Below, piece by piece: positions 27,101 through 34,496 of a stretch of DNA of 64,000 nucleotides. Source of the DNA: CAVSWN01 sp963770995 (GTDB lineage Bacteria; Acidobacteriota; Vicinamibacteria; Vicinamibacterales; CAVVIG01). How positions within the stretch are numbered: the first letter of the stretch is position 1; each line of letters begins with the position of its first letter. The stretch spans positions 62,001 to 126,000 of the forward strand of contig CAVYRS010000004.1 in the NCBI GenBank assembly GCA_963770995.1, read 5' to 3'. Below the pieces are notes generated by a model that did no database searches, was not told the origin of the DNA, and was given only the letters and a program-made list of their open reading frames with translations. The position numbers and the translations under genes are program-made.

Positions 27101-27216
27101 GCGACACCCGCTAACGGCGCACCTGACGAATCCTTCACCGCGCCGGCAATCGCAGGCTGTGCGAATGCGAACGCGGGAGCGACGAGGATCCAGACGAAGA
27201 GCGCGAGCGCCTTCAT
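24166..27216 (-). CDS. TonB-dependent receptor with N-terminal carboxypeptidase-regulatory-like domain
   Basis: 1016 aa from ATG 27216 (GGAG 8-11 bases upstream). Signal peptide LFVWILVAPAFAFAQP, then a beta-sandwich (IAGAVKDSSGAPLAGVAVEA to RYRVTFRLEGW, residues about 25-95). The plug follows (RSLPTVRSYNAILPLIPGVV, GGRSNEGRLLLDGMNIGSP), and then a long outer-membrane barrel with aromatic-rich strands, ending RFLRITGEIDF with a terminal Phe. This is the Oar/CarboxypepD_reg-plug type common in Acidobacteriota, with no obvious TonB box. It is the first gene of a tight operon with a kinase (gap 5 bp) and a REC-MEDS regulator. Substrate unknown; probably an oligosaccharide or peptide. Confidence 0.93.
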   Translation of the reverse strand: MKALALFVWILVAPAFAFAQPAIAGAVKDSSGAPLAGVAVEASSPALIEKNRTAVTDGSGRYRIEDLQPGRYRVTFRLEGWQSFAHDGVELSGSLTAIVDAELAIGALTAEVTVTAASRFVDLRSPNREVTLSGAIARSLPTVRSYNAILPLIPGVVTTTNDTITGTATTAFPIYGGRSNEGRLLLDGMNIGSPPAGNSAASYVVDVGNAQEVAFSSAAVLGEFETAGLVMNIVPKAGGNTTRGSLFGSGTGGRLQSNNITRALADQGVVAGSPLTDVYDVSGTLGGPIARDRVWYFVNAHTGGSTKASANVFYNLNAGDPSRWLYAPDVSRREYSDRTFEDASARITWQASPRQKVGVFWDAQALCRRCTGATPGLSEPSRVSPEAVGVLGRRLNVAQVTWSSPATNHLLLEAGFSATFFGVGNFERQPNPTRTLIRVLEQCARGCPANGGIPGLVYRSQDFSVARAGSYLWTGSVSRVTGTHSVKAGYQYTLMIDDRTWLTNTENLTYRFNNGVPNQLTQSISPWVNDARAASGGLFVQDSWTRERLTLQGALRFDRARSWFPAQQEGPSRFLPVPIVFPETVGIDSYKDITLRAGAAYDLFGGGTTALKVTLGRYLEGAGINGNYANTNPTLRLPQTTMVFGTAGVTRSWVDGNGNFVPDCDLLNAGAQDLRDSGGDLCGVLSNTSFGTSGLTNRFDPGILDGWGVRPSDWNLGVSIEHELAPRAAVTVAYRRRWFRGFSVVDNLALQPSDLTPFSIVAPVDARLPGGGGYVLSGLYDVIPEKSGRIDNFVIDSARYGAWYQYFNGIDATVNIRRDRFTFIGGTSTGQAVADNCNVRAHLPELATTTTGTSAFGPGLSGSAVTPVSPYCHVAFGILTQLRGLASYHVPKVDVQLAATFQSKPGEMLAANYAVPNEQVAATLGRNLSGDAPNVTVNLVAPGARRGDRINEIDIRIAKLLKFGRSHAMLAIDLYNALNSSAVLTYNAAFVPGMAWPQPLTILTPRFLRITGEIDF

Positions 27217-27327
27217 ATGCTGCTCCGTCGCGCGACGGGCAAACACGAATCGTGTCAGAACATCGCGGCCGGCACAGCTGGCAGTACTGCTAGTTGGGCC
27301 GCTGAGTGTGAAAACAGCCTGCTTATC

Positions 27328-27780
27328 TCATTTTCGCCCTGGCGCGCTGGCGGACGACGGCGTCTGCACCTTGCCGCGGATGCACCCCCCGTCGGCAATC
27401 GCGAGCCGCGGCGACAGGAGATCGCCAACCAGCGTTCCTGTTGGCCCGATGTCCACCTTCTCCGCGGCGAAGACGTTGCCGGTGACAGTGCCCATGATGA
27501 CGAGAGTCTTCGCGGAGATCTCTGCGCGAATGTCGGCGTCTGGTCCAATCGTCAGCGTGTGATCGGGTAACCGGATGCTGCCCTCCATTTGTCCGTACAG
27601 CGTCAGATCCTCAGAACCGCTGAGCTCTCCCTTGATGCTCATGGAGTTTCCGAGATTCATGACGAGATTTTCTGAAGCTTTCGGCGGCGGGCTGGGCATC
27701 TGTCGCCGGAGCGTCTCCTCGACGACCGCGGCATCGTGCTGAGAGCCGGAGGGCTGAACCGACTGATCGCGTTTCCACAT
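27328..27780 (-). CDS. Bactofilin
   Basis: 150 aa from ATG 27780 with AGAGG upstream. The N-terminal about 45 residues are disordered and proline-containing. The central domain is a right-handed beta-helix: MSIKGELSGSEDLTLYGQME, GSIRLPDHTLTIGPDADIRA, EISAKTLVIMGTVTGNVFAA, EKVDIGPTGTLVGDLLSPRL and AIADGGCIRGKV. The G-x-[LIV]-x-G and G-N-V-x-A spacing identifies a bactofilin, a polymer-forming cytoskeletal protein often linked to envelope or stalk morphogenesis. It lies upstream of the TonB operon on the same strand, 112 bp away. No membrane segment. Confidence 0.93.
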   Translation of the reverse strand: MWKRDQSVQPSGSQHDAAVVEETLRRQMPSPPPKASENLVMNLGNSMSIKGELSGSEDLTLYGQMEGSIRLPDHTLTIGPDADIRAEISAKTLVIMGTVTGNVFAAEKVDIGPTGTLVGDLLSPRLAIADGGCIRGKVQTPSSASAPGRK

Positions 27781-28074
27781 ATGAACCTCTTTTGGTGAAA
27801 TCCCTTAACGAACGTCGCTGCGATCTGGAGGCTGGGACCGAGAGCAAAGTCGATACCGACGGAAGTTCCGCTGCGCGACAACCAATGTGACGCGACGAGT
27901 ACCGATTCGCAGTGGTGTCGTGTAATTGTTACTTCTGAGTGAGGCTTGGGAGGTAGTGGGTTAGCCGGACCAGCCAGGATCCTGACCGACGCAATATCTG
28001 CGCTCTTACTGCGATCGACGCGTGATCGGATCTATCATGCTGCTGTTCTTCACCGCATCGATCGGAGGCGCGCC
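27781..28074. other. 294-bp intergenic between divergent genes
   Basis: No gene seen. It should hold the promoters of the bactofilin (minus) and the small ORF at 28075 (plus), but I cannot assign -35/-10 boxes with confidence in this GC-rich DNA. Confidence 0.4.
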
Positions 28075-28413
28075 ATGGTCCCGAGCCGCAGCGATCGCTA
28101 TCGCGTCCTGTCAACGACACTCGGTCACGAGTCGGCCCGCGCGCTAATCGATCGCTTGCAAGTGCTCGCCCTCACCCAACCGGACGCTCTGCGCGAAATG
28201 GAAGTCTTCCTCGAGCGCGGCGCACTGCGTGGACCAACCCTCGGGTGCACCCTATCGCCGATCGACGACGGATTCCCGATCGCCGGTCCGTCTCGTCGAT
28301 TCCCGCGGAAGAACGCCGTCACACTCCGCGCCGGCGGAACAAGTCTTCGCGACACGAGTAACGACCGACGGCGGCGCGTCGGGTCTGCCGAGAGGACCAC
28401 AGATCTCGCGTGA
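28075..28413 (+). CDS. Hypothetical 112-aa protein
   Basis: ATG 28075 is preceded by ATCGGAGGCGCC, a good ribosome-binding site. The N-terminal half is helical (RYRVLSTTLGHESARALIDR, then LQVLALTQPDALREMEVFLE). The second half is basic and low-complexity and may not be translated if an indel is present. I recognise no family. Confidence 0.4.
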   Translation: MVPSRSDRYRVLSTTLGHESARALIDRLQVLALTQPDALREMEVFLERGALRGPTLGCTLSPIDDGFPIAGPSRRFPRKNAVTLRAGGTSLRDTSNDRRRRVGSAERTTDLA

Positions 28414-28425
28414 ACTGAACGACAC

Positions 28426-29280
28426 CTAGGCCGGCCGATGCGACAGCAGGAAGCTGCGAACGTGGCGCACCGCCAGCGGAATCTTCTCCGGGGTGTCTTT
28501 CCAGGGGTACATGCTCAGTTGGCCTTTTGGCGCGAGCATCGCGCTCTCGATCGCGACGGTCAATGAGTGGCCCGCGGTGTCGTCCGGCAGGACGAGTACC
28601 GGCGTCTGACAACTCTTCACGAAGTCGCGCGTCACCGTGAACAGAAAGTCAGGGTTGCTGCGGAACATTCTGGTCAGGAACTGGTCGGCCATTTCGGTCG
28701 TGATGTCGGACTGTCGTTTGACCAGTGGGGCGCCCCAGCCTGTTAGCTGACTCTCATAGAGGGCGTTCGGCAGTTCCGGTCGGAACCCGACCGGCTGCGC
28801 CGGCACTGCCGCGACGACGCGATTGGGCGCCCGTTTCATGAGGTTCCAGATGAACGGTCCCGCAATGCAGAAGCCGAGCACCATGAACTTGTCGACCCCA
28901 AGGTGATCCATCAGACCGAGATGGTCGTCGGCATAGGAATCCCACGACCGGTCGATCTCGAGCGGGCCGGTGGACTGACCGGCGGAGTTGCGCAGGTCGG
29001 CGAAGATGCAGCGGAACTCTCCCTTGAATGCCTCGATCGTGTTGAAGGGATTGCCGCCGCGGATGCCCGCGATCGTCGAGCCGTTCAACCCTCCGCCCGG
29101 GATGAGCAACAGCGGGAAGCCCGAGCCTGTCTCCTCATAGCGGATGCGGACATTCCCTTTCTGGTAGAAGCGTCCGCCTTCTGCGTTCCCGCCCTGCTGC
29201 GCGAACGCTGACGGCGTGGCGGCCATCGCCGCCGCCGCAGCGCCAGTCTTCAGAAGCCTGCGTCTGACTGAATCCACCAT
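28426..29280 (-). CDS. Exported alpha/beta hydrolase with a cysteine nucleophile elbow
   Basis: 284 aa from ATG 29280 with GGAGGAGG 6 bases upstream. A twin-arginine-type leader (VRRRLLKTGAAAAAMAATPS, AFAQ) suggests Tat export. The fold shows GSGFPLLLIPGGGLNG (oxyanion), an FADLRNSAGQST strand, and the elbow FMVLGFCIAGPFIW where Cys replaces the usual Ser, as in dienelactone-hydrolase-like and related G-x-C-x-x-G hydrolases. Late Asp (LVLPDD, about 233-239) and His (TAGHS, about 239-243) could complete the triad. An upstream frameshifted gene on the same strand ends 26 bp away, so co-transcription is plausible. The substrate is unknown. Confidence 0.88.
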   Translation of the reverse strand: MVDSVRRRLLKTGAAAAAMAATPSAFAQQGGNAEGGRFYQKGNVRIRYEETGSGFPLLLIPGGGLNGSTIAGIRGGNPFNTIEAFKGEFRCIFADLRNSAGQSTGPLEIDRSWDSYADDHLGLMDHLGVDKFMVLGFCIAGPFIWNLMKRAPNRVVAAVPAQPVGFRPELPNALYESQLTGWGAPLVKRQSDITTEMADQFLTRMFRSNPDFLFTVTRDFVKSCQTPVLVLPDDTAGHSLTVAIESAMLAPKGQLSMYPWKDTPEKIPLAVRHVRSFLLSHRPA

Positions 29281-29306
29281 ACGTCCTCCTCCATGGTACC
29301 GACGCC

Positions 29307-30465
29307 TCAGATGCGCGTCCGCGCAGTGTAGCAGCCATCGACGAACGTTCTCTTGATCGATTCCGGTGTCTGGATGGCCCGGAAAAAGCTCTCCAGGTAA
29401 TCCTTCACCTCGCGTTTGTGCGTCAGCTCCAGATCGTTCAGGGAGTCGATCGCTGCAAACATTTCGGCCCTGCGCGCACGAAACGGCTCCGCGGCTGCAT
29501 TGAACTCGCTGACGGTCCGGCATGGGCCTCGATACAGGCGATCGGTCACGCTGCGCTGGCGCTGGCGCAGGCGGGGATCCGGGTTGGCGTAGGGCGCATG
29601 GACCATCCCCGACATGTCGAAGTCGTACGGCACCGGCACCAACGTGCCCGTCTTGTCTTGCACGATCAGCACGTTGTGCAGCCCCCAGATTGAAAAGTCG
29701 ACGTTGCCGAGCATGTACCTCGAGCAGCATCATCGTCGTGAGCGCCACGTGGTCGAGGTCTTTGAACAGGAGCTGCGGCACCGGCACGTCGCGGCCGCTC
29801 AACCGGCGCGCCACGTCGTTCTCGTGCTCCAGAAACATGGCGCTGTGTGTCGAGATCCGCTTCTTCGATCCCGACTCGACGTACGTGGCCCGGACCAGAC
29901 GAGCGCGGAACGTCGCGGGCGTCACCAGGTTGGCGAGTCTGTAGGCAAGGTATTCGCGCATCACGTACTGGTCGAACTCTTTCGCGTTCTGGCAGTGCGT
30001 GCCAAGTTTCAGCGTCGTCTGGCCTTCGAACACCGTCCCCGCCACCTGTGCCGGCGCGAACACGACCTTGATCGGTACGAAGTCGCACGTCGTGCGTTTC
30101 AGGCGGAAGTGCCCCCGCGATCCGAGCGTGACCGCGATGTCCTTGCCGTCAATCGTCAGCACCCCGGGAAACTGCTTCGAGTTGTCCGGGTTGCGCTCCT
30201 TGTTGATCAGGTTGAACTGGGACGTCAGCGTGATGTCGAGCGGCGGGCCATCCTCAAACAGCGGCCGCGCCTGTGCTTCGGCCCTGCGTGCGGCCAGGAT
30301 CTCCTCGCCCGGCCACGGTTCGGCGAGCTGCGCAATCGGGTTCTTTTTGGGAGGAGATGTCGCAGGAGGGTGCTGAGCCAGGAGCGCGTCCGTGGCCAGC
30401 AGCGCAAGCAGCGCGGTCGAGGTACAGGCAGCGCGCTTCCATAATCTATGTACGCGCTGCGGCAA
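29307..30465 (-). pseudogene. Secreted protein of an uncharacterised family (copy A), frameshifted
   Basis: The reading opens at TTG 30465, and the true start is uncertain because no ATG is in frame. A signal sequence (TSTALLALLATDALLAQ) is followed by LTSQFNLINKERNPDNSKQF, PGVLTIDGKDIAVTLGSRGH, KLGTHCQNAKEFDQYVMREY and STHSAMFLEHENDVARRL. Near 29710 the frame changes after LLEVH and continues as MLGNVDFSIWGLHNVLIVQD and PVPYDFDMSGMVHAPYANPD to FVDGCYTARTRI. The product closely parallels the intact divergent paralogue at 31663-32790 across its whole length, which confirms that a single indel is responsible. Widely conserved in secreted form, distantly CotH-kinase-like at the P-Y-D-F-D motif; function unknown. 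Confidence 0.8.
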
Positions 30466-30550
30466 AGAGAGAGGCGACGGTGTTCACGGCACGCCGTAGT
30501 TTACGTCCGCTTCCGGCATCGTGTGCGCCAATTGACCGCGCAGCGAAAGG

Positions 30551-30605
30551 TTAGGGCCCGTCCGGAAATAAGTGAATGGCGCAGTTATTTCCGGACGGGC
30601 CCTTA
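30551..30605. mobile_element. Miniature palindromic element with TTA target duplication, ISAzo13-related
   Basis: GGGCCCGTCCGGAAATAA (30554-30571) and its exact reverse complement (30585-30602) form an 18-bp perfect inverted repeat around a 13-base loop. TTA flanks both sides directly (30551-30553 and 30603-30605). The arms match 15 of 18 bases of the IS end at 1694-1711. This is the minimal form of an insertion element (two ends back to back), or a strong hairpin derived from one. Confidence 0.65.
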
Positions 30606-30738
30606 CTCTTGCCAACTCGGCGGCCGTCGCGGCGTAGTCGTCGAGCGACGCGGACTGTTGCAGCGCGGGCCGGTTCAGGGTGGCTCACTGTCGCGGCTGT
30701 CGCCTCGCGGCATCGCGATTGCTTTGGCCGCGGCCTTA
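30606..30738 (-). pseudogene. Orphan coding tail next to the palindromic element
   Basis: On the minus strand, about 30608-30690 encodes LNRPALQQSASLDDYAATAA then ELARVR, which reads like a protein C-terminus and stops being coding at the palindrome. The upstream part is not recognisable. It may be a gene end cut by the miniature element. Confidence 0.3.
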
Positions 30739-31353
30739 TCACACCACGATATTCCGGTCGAACGACTTGTCGCAGATCGACCCCGAGATGCGCGCCGTGT
30801 TGCCGCTGTTCGAATCCGCGGTCGTCCGAAAGTTCACCGCGCAGCTGCGCTGTCCGCCGCCTGGCGGACCATAAATGATCTGCCCGCTCTGCGTCATGTT
30901 GTAGGTGGCGATGCTGGTGTTCGCGGTGATCTGGCCCGACAGCGAAACCGTCGGGTTCCCCGACACGATCCAGGGGTTCACCACACACCCCCAGTTGAGG
31001 ATGTTCTGAGATCCGCTGAAGCTCAGGTTCAACGATGCGCTCGTCGTCGTGGCGACCAGCTGACCCGTGGCGGTCACCGAAGGACGGATCGTGCCGCCAA
31101 TTGAACACGTCCGCGTCGCAGTGCAGGATTGGTTGATCGGCGTCGTGCCGAACACATTCGGGTTGAACGAGCGCGTCACGCAGTCCTGCCCGGCAAAGAC
31201 GAGCGAGCGGGCCAGTTCGGCGGCAAAATTCTCGGCCTGCGTTTGCGTGAGCAAGGGCGGCGGCTGATTCGCCGGCGCAGACGGATTGCCCGTGCAGGCA
31301 CTGGCGGCGAACAATGCAAACAAAACGACTCCGACCATAAGCGTGCGTGTCAT
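30739..31353 (-). CDS. Putative lipoprotein, conserved hypothetical
   Basis: 204 aa from ATG 31353. Lipoprotein signal MTRTLMVGVVLFALFAASAC then TGNPSAPANQPPPLLTQ. The rest is beta-rich and polar, with paired cysteines (QDCVTRSFN, QSCTATRTCSIGG, WGCVVNPW, RSCAVNFR, SICDKSF). It also has repeated aliphatic/threonine strands such as SGSQNILNWGCVVNPWIVSG and GNPTVSLSGQITANTSIATY. Probably outer-membrane-anchored and facing the periplasm. No named domain. It lies between the two divergent paralogues. Confidence 0.7.
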   Translation of the reverse strand: MTRTLMVGVVLFALFAASACTGNPSAPANQPPPLLTQTQAENFAAELARSLVFAGQDCVTRSFNPNVFGTTPINQSCTATRTCSIGGTIRPSVTATGQLVATTTSASLNLSFSGSQNILNWGCVVNPWIVSGNPTVSLSGQITANTSIATYNMTQSGQIIYGPPGGGQRSCAVNFRTTADSNSGNTARISGSICDKSFDRNIVV

Positions 31354-31434
31354 CCAACTTCCCCTGATTGAGCGTCGAGTTTCCGCGATCGTACGGCCTT
31401 CCAGAGTTATCGGCAGGTCGTCACCGCGAAACAG

Positions 31435-31620
31435 TCACACCTCGAAGTCTGCGACGACAGGAAAGTGATCCGACGCCTGTGCGGCCTCTTCGTGATTGAC
31501 GACATCGCACGACAGCACGCGATCGGCAAAACCGCGGGGCAAGAACACGTAGTCCAGCCGCACATGCGGATCCCAGGTCGGCACGTCAGCCCCGGCCGTC
31601 CCGGGTGCGTGGTCGGTGGT
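31435..31620 (-). pseudogene. Endonuclease/exonuclease/phosphatase family, C-terminal fragment
   Basis: On the minus strand an open stretch reads DVPTWDPHVRLDYVFLPRGF, then ADRVLSCDVVNHEEAAQASD and HFPVVADFEV before TGA 31435-31437. The D-Y-V-F-[LV] strand and the S-D-H-[FY]-P-[VL] motif, which holds the catalytic Asp-His, are the hallmark ends of exo-endo-phos enzymes. The N-terminal catalytic half is missing, and the fragment abuts the promoter region of the next plus-strand gene. Truncated remnant. Confidence 0.55.
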
Positions 31621-31662
31621 AGGATGACGCCGAACCCTGGCGCCTCACCTAGGAGCCACGTC

Positions 31663-32790
31663 ATGACGCGCCGTCTTACCGCTGCCGCGCTGCTCGCAAT
31701 CGTTCTGGCTGCACCGGCACTGCTCGCGCAGAACCCTCCGGCCGCGGCCCGGGCCGCGAAGAACCCGATGCTGAAGCTGGTCGACCCCTGGCCAGAAGAC
31801 GACGTGATCGCGACGCGAAAGAGCGAAGCCGAAGCGCGGAAGCTGTTTCAGGATGACTCGCCGCTCGAGTTCACGCTGGCGACCGACTTCAAGCTGCTCA
31901 ACAAAGAGCGGACCCCGAACAACTCGAAGCCGTTCCCCGGCGTGCTGACAGTGGACGGCAAAGCGATCCCGGTCACGCTCGGATCGCGCGGCCACTCGCG
32001 GCTGAATCCGCGGACGTGCGACTTCGTGCCGATCAAGGTCGTGTTCCCCACAGACAAGATCGCCGCCACGATTTTCGAGGGGCAGACCTCGCTGAAGCTC
32101 GGCACGCACTGCCAGAGCGACAGAGAGTCCGACCAGTTCGTGATGCGCGAGTACCTCACCTACAAGCTCGCGAACCTCGTGACGCCGATCTCCTTCCGCG
32201 CCCGGCTGGCGCGCGGCACCTACGTCGACGCCAAATCGCAGAAACCGATCTCGACGCACAGCGCCCTGTTCCTCGAGCACGAGAACGACGTGGCGCGGCG
32301 GCTGGGCGGCCGCGACGTCGGCGTGCCGCAGCGCCTGTTCAAGGACCTCGAGCCGGCCGCGCTGACGACGATGATGCTGTTCGAGTACATGCTCGGCAAC
32401 ACCGACTACTCGATTTGGTCACTGCATAACGTCGTGATCGTCCAGGACAAGAGGCGCACGCTCATCCCGGTGCCGTACGATTTCGACCTGTCCGGCATGG
32501 TCCATCCGCCGTACGCGCAGCCGGATCCGCGGCTGCTGTTGAAGAGTGTGACCGACCGCCTGTACCGCGGCCCGTGCCGGACGGTGGAGGAGTTCGACGC
32601 AAGCGCGCAGGCTTTTCGCGCGCGCAAGGCCGACATGATCGCGGCGATCGAGTCGTTGAAGGACCTGAACGGCGCCCACAAGGGCGACATGAAGGACTAC
32701 CTGGAAGGTTTCTTCCGGACCATCCAAACGCCGGAATCGATCAAGAAGACCCTCGTCGACGGCTGTAAAACGACGCGCGCGCGCGTCTAG
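31663..32790 (+). CDS. Secreted protein of an uncharacterised family (copy B)
   Basis: 375 aa from ATG 31663 (AGGAG 9 bases upstream). Signal peptide LTAAALLAIVLAAPALLAQ. Conserved blocks: LEFTLATDFKLLNKERTPNN, KPFPGVLTVDGKAIPVTLGS, RGHSRLNPRTCDFVPIKVVF, SLKLGTHCQSDRESDQFVMR, STHSALFLEHENDVARRLGG, LGNTDYSIWSLHNVVIVQDK, PVPYDFDLSGMVHPPYAQPD and LYRGPCRTVEEFDASAQAF. It is the intact paralogue of the frameshifted gene at 29307-30465, and the pair flanks two other fragments in divergent orientation. The P-Y-D-F-D motif and overall plan are reminiscent of CotH-like kinases, but I cannot demonstrate catalysis. Probably periplasmic or extracellular. Confidence 0.85.
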   Translation: MTRRLTAAALLAIVLAAPALLAQNPPAAARAAKNPMLKLVDPWPEDDVIATRKSEAEARKLFQDDSPLEFTLATDFKLLNKERTPNNSKPFPGVLTVDGKAIPVTLGSRGHSRLNPRTCDFVPIKVVFPTDKIAATIFEGQTSLKLGTHCQSDRESDQFVMREYLTYKLANLVTPISFRARLARGTYVDAKSQKPISTHSALFLEHENDVARRLGGRDVGVPQRLFKDLEPAALTTMMLFEYMLGNTDYSIWSLHNVVIVQDKRRTLIPVPYDFDLSGMVHPPYAQPDPRLLLKSVTDRLYRGPCRTVEEFDASAQAFRARKADMIAAIESLKDLNGAHKGDMKDYLEGFFRTIQTPESIKKTLVDGCKTTRARV

Positions 32791-32914
32791 TGGCGCAACC
32801 CGGCACGAGATTCGCTGTCAGCGCGCCCCGTGCGGCGAGATCCGTGCAAAAGGCGCGGATTCGACCGCGTCTCGATTGCAGATCTGCCATTGCGATTGCA
32901 GGTTTGGGTTGGCT

Positions 32915-33055
32915 ATGAAGCGAATACTCACGGGTGTGCTTGCGCTGGCCCTGGCGGGTGCGACGCTCGGCGCTGAAACGCCGCAGCAGACGTTTGCCAA
33001 GGCGTGGACGGGTCGTACCGTCACAGTCAGGGCAACGCTTTACAGCTTGATTTAG
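32915..33055 (+). pseudogene. Short exported protein, prematurely stopped
   Basis: 46 codons from ATG 32915: signal peptide KRILTGVLALALAGATLGAE then TPQQTFAKAWTGRTVTVRAT and LYSLI before TAG 33053-33055. The Q-T-F-A-x-A-W-x-G-R-x-V-x-V-x-x-x-L-Y motif begins a roughly 120-aa secreted family seen in Acidobacteria. The rest of that family is not recognisable downstream in any frame, so this is a truncated gene. Confidence 0.45.
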
Positions 33056-33141
33056 CAGTTCGTCGAATTCAAGCAGCCCTGGCCGCTGAGATCACCGATC
33101 AAGGACAGGTCGTGACCGTCGGCGTCGGGCGAAAAACGGGA

Positions 33142-34050
33142 TTACTTGGTCGGCTGCAGGAGCTCGCGAATGCCGCCGACCGCCCCCATGATGCCGCTCG
33201 CTTCGTACGGCAGAAACACGAGCTTCTGCGCGTTGTTCGCGATCTGGCCGAGCGACTCGAGGTATTTCTGGGCGATCAGGTATTGCGCCGGGCTGTCTCT
33301 CGCGCCCAACGCGTCCGCGACCAGCTGGATCGCCTGCGCTTCGGCCTGCGCCACCCGCAGCCGCGCCTGGGCCTGACCCTCGGCCGCGAGGACGGCGGCC
33401 TCCTTCGCGCCCTCGGCGTTGACGATGGCCGCCTGCTTTTGGCCCTCGGCACGCAGAATCGCCGACGACTTTTCGCCCTCGGCGGTGGTGACAACGGCGC
33501 GCCGCGTGCGCTCCGCCGTCATCTGTTTCTCCATCGTCAGGCGAATCTCTTCGGGCGGCGTGATGTTCTTGAGCTCGATGCGCATCACCTTGACGCCCCA
33601 CTGCTGCGTCGCGGTGTCGAGCGCGGCGCGCAGCTGGGAGTTCGTCGTGTCGCGCGAGGCGAGCGTGTGATCGAGATCGAGCTGACCGATGACGTTGCGG
33701 AGCGCCGACAATGTCAATTGCTCGAGGCCCCACCGAAGATTCTGCACTTCGTAGGTGGCACGCACCGGATCCGCGATCAGGTAATAGATGACCGCGTCCA
33801 CCTCCATCGTCACGTTGTCGCGCGTGATGACGGGCTGCGGCTCGATCTTGGTGATCTGCTCGCGCAGGTCGATCGTGTCGCGGACCGAATCGAGGAACGG
33901 CACGATGGTGTTGAGGCCGGCTTCCGCGGTGCGATGGTAGCGGCCGAGCCGTTCGATAATCTTGACCTGTTTCTGGGGGACGATCTTGATCGTCCGCATC
34001 AGCACGATCAGCAGCACCAGCGCAATGCCGAAGAAGACGATGCTGTTCAT
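33142..34050 (-). CDS. qmcA: SPFH/stomatin-like membrane protease regulator
   Basis: 302 aa from ATG 34050. A single N-terminal helix (NSIVFFGIALVLLIVLMRTI) is followed by the SPFH core: IVPQKQVKIIERLGRYHRTA, EAGLNTIVPFLDSVRDTIDL, VTMEVDAVIYYLIADPVRAT and QLTLSALRNVIGQLDLDHTL. A long A/E/Q-rich coiled coil follows (AILRAEGQKQAAIVNAEGAK). The closest known family is QmcA/stomatin, which forms membrane microdomains and modulates FtsH-type proteases. The start codon overlaps the stop of the upstream nfeD gene as ATGA (34047-34050), so the two are translationally coupled, the usual pairing for SPFH-NfeD. Confidence 0.93.
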   Translation of the reverse strand: MNSIVFFGIALVLLIVLMRTIKIVPQKQVKIIERLGRYHRTAEAGLNTIVPFLDSVRDTIDLREQITKIEPQPVITRDNVTMEVDAVIYYLIADPVRATYEVQNLRWGLEQLTLSALRNVIGQLDLDHTLASRDTTNSQLRAALDTATQQWGVKVMRIELKNITPPEEIRLTMEKQMTAERTRRAVVTTAEGEKSSAILRAEGQKQAAIVNAEGAKEAAVLAAEGQAQARLRVAQAEAQAIQLVADALGARDSPAQYLIAQKYLESLGQIANNAQKLVFLPYEASGIMGAVGGIRELLQPTK

Positions 34051-34496
34051 GAGCGAGTGACCTCCAGCACGATGCCGTCCGCGCCGGTGACGCGGACCTT
34101 GACGCCGGCGGCGATGACCTCGGTGCTGCGGGCCGCCCAGTCTTCGCCGGCGACGGTGACGCGGCCGCTGCCGATCGTCGGATCGATGTCGTGGGTGACG
34201 AGTCCCTGACGGCCGATCAGCGGATCGGTGCGGGACGGCACGCCCTTCCCGCCGAGAAGTCCGACGAGCGTGGAGCGCAGCATTACGAGGGACACGATCA
34301 TGACGACGGCGAAGGTGCCGATCTGCACGGGAACGCCGAAGCCGAAGAACGCGGAGGCCGCCGCGGCGATCGCGCCGGCGCTGATGAAGGCCGACCCGAA
34401 ATGCGGAACCGACACCTCGATCACCGCGGCCACGAAGGCCACCGACAGCCACGCGAGCACCGTGAACTCTTGTACCCAGTCGGCAATGAAGGTCAT
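34047..34496 (-). CDS. nfeD: NfeD family membrane protein
   Basis: 149 aa from ATG 34496. Three hydrophobic helices (FTVLAWLSVAFVAAVIEVSV, AFISAGAIAAAASAFFGFGV, VQIGTFAVVMIVSLVMLRST) are followed by a C-terminal OB-fold: LIGRQGLVTHDIDPTIGSGR, VTVAGEDWAARS and IAAGVKVRVTGADGIVLEVT. The G-x-V-x-V-x-G-E-x-W-x-A motif is diagnostic of NfeD. This is the short form, lacking the ClpP-like N-terminal protease. It is coupled by ATGA overlaps both to the upstream 4TM gene (34493-34496) and to the downstream SPFH gene. Confidence 0.93.
   Translation of the reverse strand: MTFIADWVQEFTVLAWLSVAFVAAVIEVSVPHFGSAFISAGAIAAAASAFFGFGVPVQIGTFAVVMIVSLVMLRSTLVGLLGGKGVPSRTDPLIGRQGLVTHDIDPTIGSGRVTVAGEDWAARSTEVIAAGVKVRVTGADGIVLEVTRS

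Noticed and set aside
25051..27114. 687-codon plus-strand frame over the TonB receptor
   Set aside because: Antisense shadow with Arg-rich, motif-free translation. The minus-strand receptor has clear family blocks throughout.
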